Program-made: the position numbers and the translations under genes
Origin: an uncultured Chryseobacterium sp.
GTDB lineage: Bacteria; Bacteroidota; Bacteroidia; Flavobacteriales; Weeksellaceae
Direction of reading: 5' to 3'
Assembly (NCBI GenBank): GCA_913777465.1
Contig: CAJYRQ010000041.1
Coordinates: forward strand, 1 to 43,437
Length of the DNA stretch: 43,437 nt
Notes under the pieces: generated by a model
The model's input: only the letters and a program-made list of their open reading frames with translations
Told to the model about the DNA's origin: nothing
Databases searched by the model: none
Shown: positions 41,967 to 43,437 of the stretch, piece after piece
Position numbering within the stretch: position 1 is the stretch's first letter
Layout of the letters: every line of letters begins with the position of its first letter

Positions 41967-42776
41967 TTACTCAGCGTCATATTTACTGATCACTTTCTGC
42001 GTAACCCCTGAGCTGCTGAAACCTCCGTCATGGAAAAGGTTCTGCATGGTAACTTTTTTCGTTAGGTCGGAGAATAAAGTTACACAATAGTCTGCACATT
42101 CAAGAGCGGTAGCATTTCCAAGCGGAGACATGTCTTCGGCATAACCGAGGAAGTTTCCGAAACCTTTCACTCCGCTTCCTGCGGTGGTAGGAGTAGGAGA
42201 CTGGGAAACCGTATTCACACGTACTTTTCTTTCACCCCAGTAACCTCCGAACGTTCTGGCAATGCTTTCCAGATAGGCTTTGTTGTCGGACATATCGTTG
42301 TAATCCGGGAAGGTCCTCTGCGCAGCAATATAAGACAATGCCAGGATGCTTCCCCATTCGTTCATACAGTCCTTCTCGTACGCCACACGCATTACCTTGT
42401 GGAAAGAAACTGCGGAGATGTCCCAGCCTTTTTCCAACCAGTCGTAGTTCATTTCGGTATAATGTTTCCCTTTTCTCACGTTCACGGACATTCCGATGGA
42501 GTGCAGGATAAAATCGATTTTTCCAAATTTTGCAACAGCGGCATCAAAAAGTTTTTCAAGATCTTCAATAGAAGTGGCATCTGCCCCGATTACTTCAGAA
42601 CCCGTTTTTTCCGCTAAGCCGTTAAGTTCTCCCATTCTAAGAGCGATAGGAGCATTAGACAAGATAAATTCAGCACCTTCTTCATGACATCTTTCTGCAA
42701 CTTTCCATGCGATCGATTGTTCATTAAGGGCTCCAAAAATAATTCCCTTTTTGCCTTTAAGTAAACCGTATGACAT
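41967..42776 (-). CDS. fabI: Enoyl-[acyl-carrier-protein] reductase (NADH)
   Basis: A 269-residue short-chain dehydrogenase-fold enzyme of the FabI type. The cofactor region is GKKGIIFGALNEQSIAWKVA. The catalytic pattern Y149...Y159-(x6)-K166 is in LSYIAAQRTFPDYNDMSDNK, matching the Tyr/Tyr/Lys triad of FabI. HSIGMS follows the conserved NADH-binding turn. It reduces trans-2-enoyl-ACP in the last step of each fatty-acid elongation cycle and is the target of triclosan in other bacteria. It is monocistronic with its own terminator and a candidate -7 element (42801-42808). Confidence 0.96.
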   Translation of the reverse strand: MSYGLLKGKKGIIFGALNEQSIAWKVAERCHEEGAEFILSNAPIALRMGELNGLAEKTGSEVIGADATSIEDLEKLFDAAVAKFGKIDFILHSIGMSVNVRKGKHYTEMNYDWLEKGWDISAVSFHKVMRVAYEKDCMNEWGSILALSYIAAQRTFPDYNDMSDNKAYLESIARTFGGYWGERKVRVNTVSQSPTPTTAGSGVKGFGNFLGYAEDMSPLGNATALECADYCVTLFSDLTKKVTMQNLFHDGGFSSSGVTQKVISKYDAE

Positions 42777-42800
42777 AATTTTTTAATGTTTATTTTGTTA

Positions 42801-42808
42801 CAAATGTA
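42801..42808 (-). promoter_or_regulatory. Putative -7 element of fabI
   Basis: On the minus strand TACATTTG matches TAnnTTTG, 24 nt before the fabI ATG. No well-spaced TTTG element is visible. Confidence 0.45.
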
Positions 42809-42834
42809 GCAATAATTTGTGTTTAGAGCATAAT

Positions 42835-42870
42835 AAAAAACGGAGCCCTCTGTAAAAAGACTCCGTTTTT
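42835..42870 (-). terminator. Terminator of the LEA-like gene
   Basis: A 10-bp stem (AAAAACGGAG 42836-42845, CTCCGTTTTT 42861-42870) with a 15-nt loop lies 28 nt beyond the stop codon of the minus-strand gene at 42899. The A/T tracts on both sides could stop transcription in both directions. Confidence 0.8.
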
Positions 42871-42898
42871 CTTGAAAATATTTATATGACTGAAATTT

Positions 42899-43198
42899 TT
42901 AGTTGGTTTTCTTGTTCCATTCTGCCTTTACATCTTCAGCTGCATCTTTGGTTTTTTCCCATGCATCGTTTGCTTTATCTTTGATATCATCCCATGCATC
43001 GGAGGCATTGTTTTTTACTCTGTCCAGCCAATCTTCATGAGTGGCTTCCTCATCATTCGCTCTTTTTTCGTTGATATAATCTTTTGCTTTATCAGATAAT
43101 TCTTCAACTTTCCATTTTGCGTTGTCCGCAGCGCTTTTCAAAGAATTTTCGGTGTTGTCTACTGCGTTTTCTGCTTTGTTGTATTCTGAATTGTTCAT
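42899..43198 (-). CDS. LEA-like hydrophilic stress protein
   Basis: A 99-residue, very hydrophilic, Lys/Asp/Glu/Ala-rich protein with no cysteine and no signal peptide when read from the ATG at 43198. It contains repeated 11-residue-like units: AWDDIKDKANDAWEKTKDAAEDVK, KNNASDAWDDIKDKAND and similar. This pattern is typical of group 3 LEA/apolipoprotein-like amphipathic helices. Such proteins are linked to desiccation, osmotic or general stress in many bacteria; here that is inferred from composition only. An in-frame ATG at 43237 would add a 13-residue extension of unlikely origin. Downstream is a good terminator. Confidence 0.75.
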   Translation of the reverse strand: MNNSEYNKAENAVDNTENSLKSAADNAKWKVEELSDKAKDYINEKRANDEEATHEDWLDRVKNNASDAWDDIKDKANDAWEKTKDAAEDVKAEWNKKTN

Positions 43199-43437
43199 AA
43201 TGTTGATATTTTGTTTGTGTTGCTGTACATCAAACAATAACTATTCCTAAAATTTCGTGGTACTGTTAAAATTTTCATAAAGTTGAAATCCGTGTATTAG
43301 CATATCTATAACAAAATAATAAGCATTTGATGTTTTAAAATTAATTTAATTCGATAAAATACAAGCCGGTAGGATTTATTATAAATGATTATGAATAAGG
43401 ATTTTGCTTTTATAAATGGTTATGTTTAAGTAGTATT

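Noticed and set aside
1-43437. CRISPR arrays, tRNA/rRNA genes, insertion sequences, prophage
   Set aside because: No regularly spaced repeats, cloverleaf-like segments, transposase or integrase motifs were seen; only the repeats listed above are present.

Overview
The window is a chromosomal stretch from a Bacteroidota bacterium of the class Flavobacteriia. It most resembles Chryseobacterium or a close relative (Weeksellaceae). The evidence is a SusC/SusD pair, two GLPGLI-family proteins, a bacteriocin-like peptide with a flavobacterial double-glycine leader, abundant lipoproteins, genes without clear Shine-Dalgarno sites, and several upstream TAnnTTTG (-7) elements, two of them with TTTG 20 nt further upstream. 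No rRNA, tRNA, CRISPR array, integrase or transposase was seen.

Layout. (a) 1-1.6 kb: a secreted surface protein, then about 400 bp with only remnants and a strong terminator. (b) 1.7-8.9 kb, minus strand: serC, serA-like dehydrogenase, a DUF1015 protein and two secreted M28 peptidase paralogs flanking a small membrane protein. A ferredoxin gene lies upstream of serC. The second M28 paralog has lost a zinc ligand and the general base, so it looks like a pseudoenzyme. (c) 9.0-11.8 kb, plus strand: a LuxC-type acyl-CoA reductase, two duplicated small secreted proteins and a Bax-inhibitor-1 family membrane protein. (d) 12.0-13.3 kb, minus strand: a peroxiredoxin / thioredoxin / DUF6952 redox operon. 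(e) 13.6-16.2 kb: an accessory patch with three XRE regulators (two a recent tandem duplication) around a six-cysteine bacteriocin-like precursor and a GLPGLI protein. (f) 16.3-27.4 kb: M16 peptidase, class I aminotransferase, second GLPGLI protein, rsmG, a lipoprotein, a DUF922 HExxH protein coupled to an AddB-like PD-(D/E)XK nuclease, and a glutaryl-CoA-dehydrogenase-like enzyme. (g) 27.5-41.2 kb: a polysaccharide utilization locus (PUL). (h) 41.3-43.2 kb, minus strand: a decayed lipoprotein gene, fabI and a LEA-like stress protein.

The PUL is the main functional unit. SusC, SusD and a surface glycan-binding lipoprotein are followed by GH30, GH3, GH16 and a second GH30. This set fits a beta-1,3-glucan with beta-1,6 linkages, such as laminarin or fungal/yeast glucan: GH16 cuts the backbone, GH30 the beta-1,6 bonds, and GH3 releases glucose. 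Divergent from susC are an MFS transporter, probably for the released sugar, and a NrtR/AraR-like regulator whose Nudix box has lost two metal-binding glutamates. The divergent promoter region holds a perfect 10+10 bp inverted repeat that is the best operator candidate.

The items most worth follow-up are the M28 pseudoenzyme, the degenerate-Nudix regulator with its palindrome, the bacteriocin-like/GLPGLI/XRE patch, and the lipoprotein gene that lacks a usable start codon and is frameshifted.
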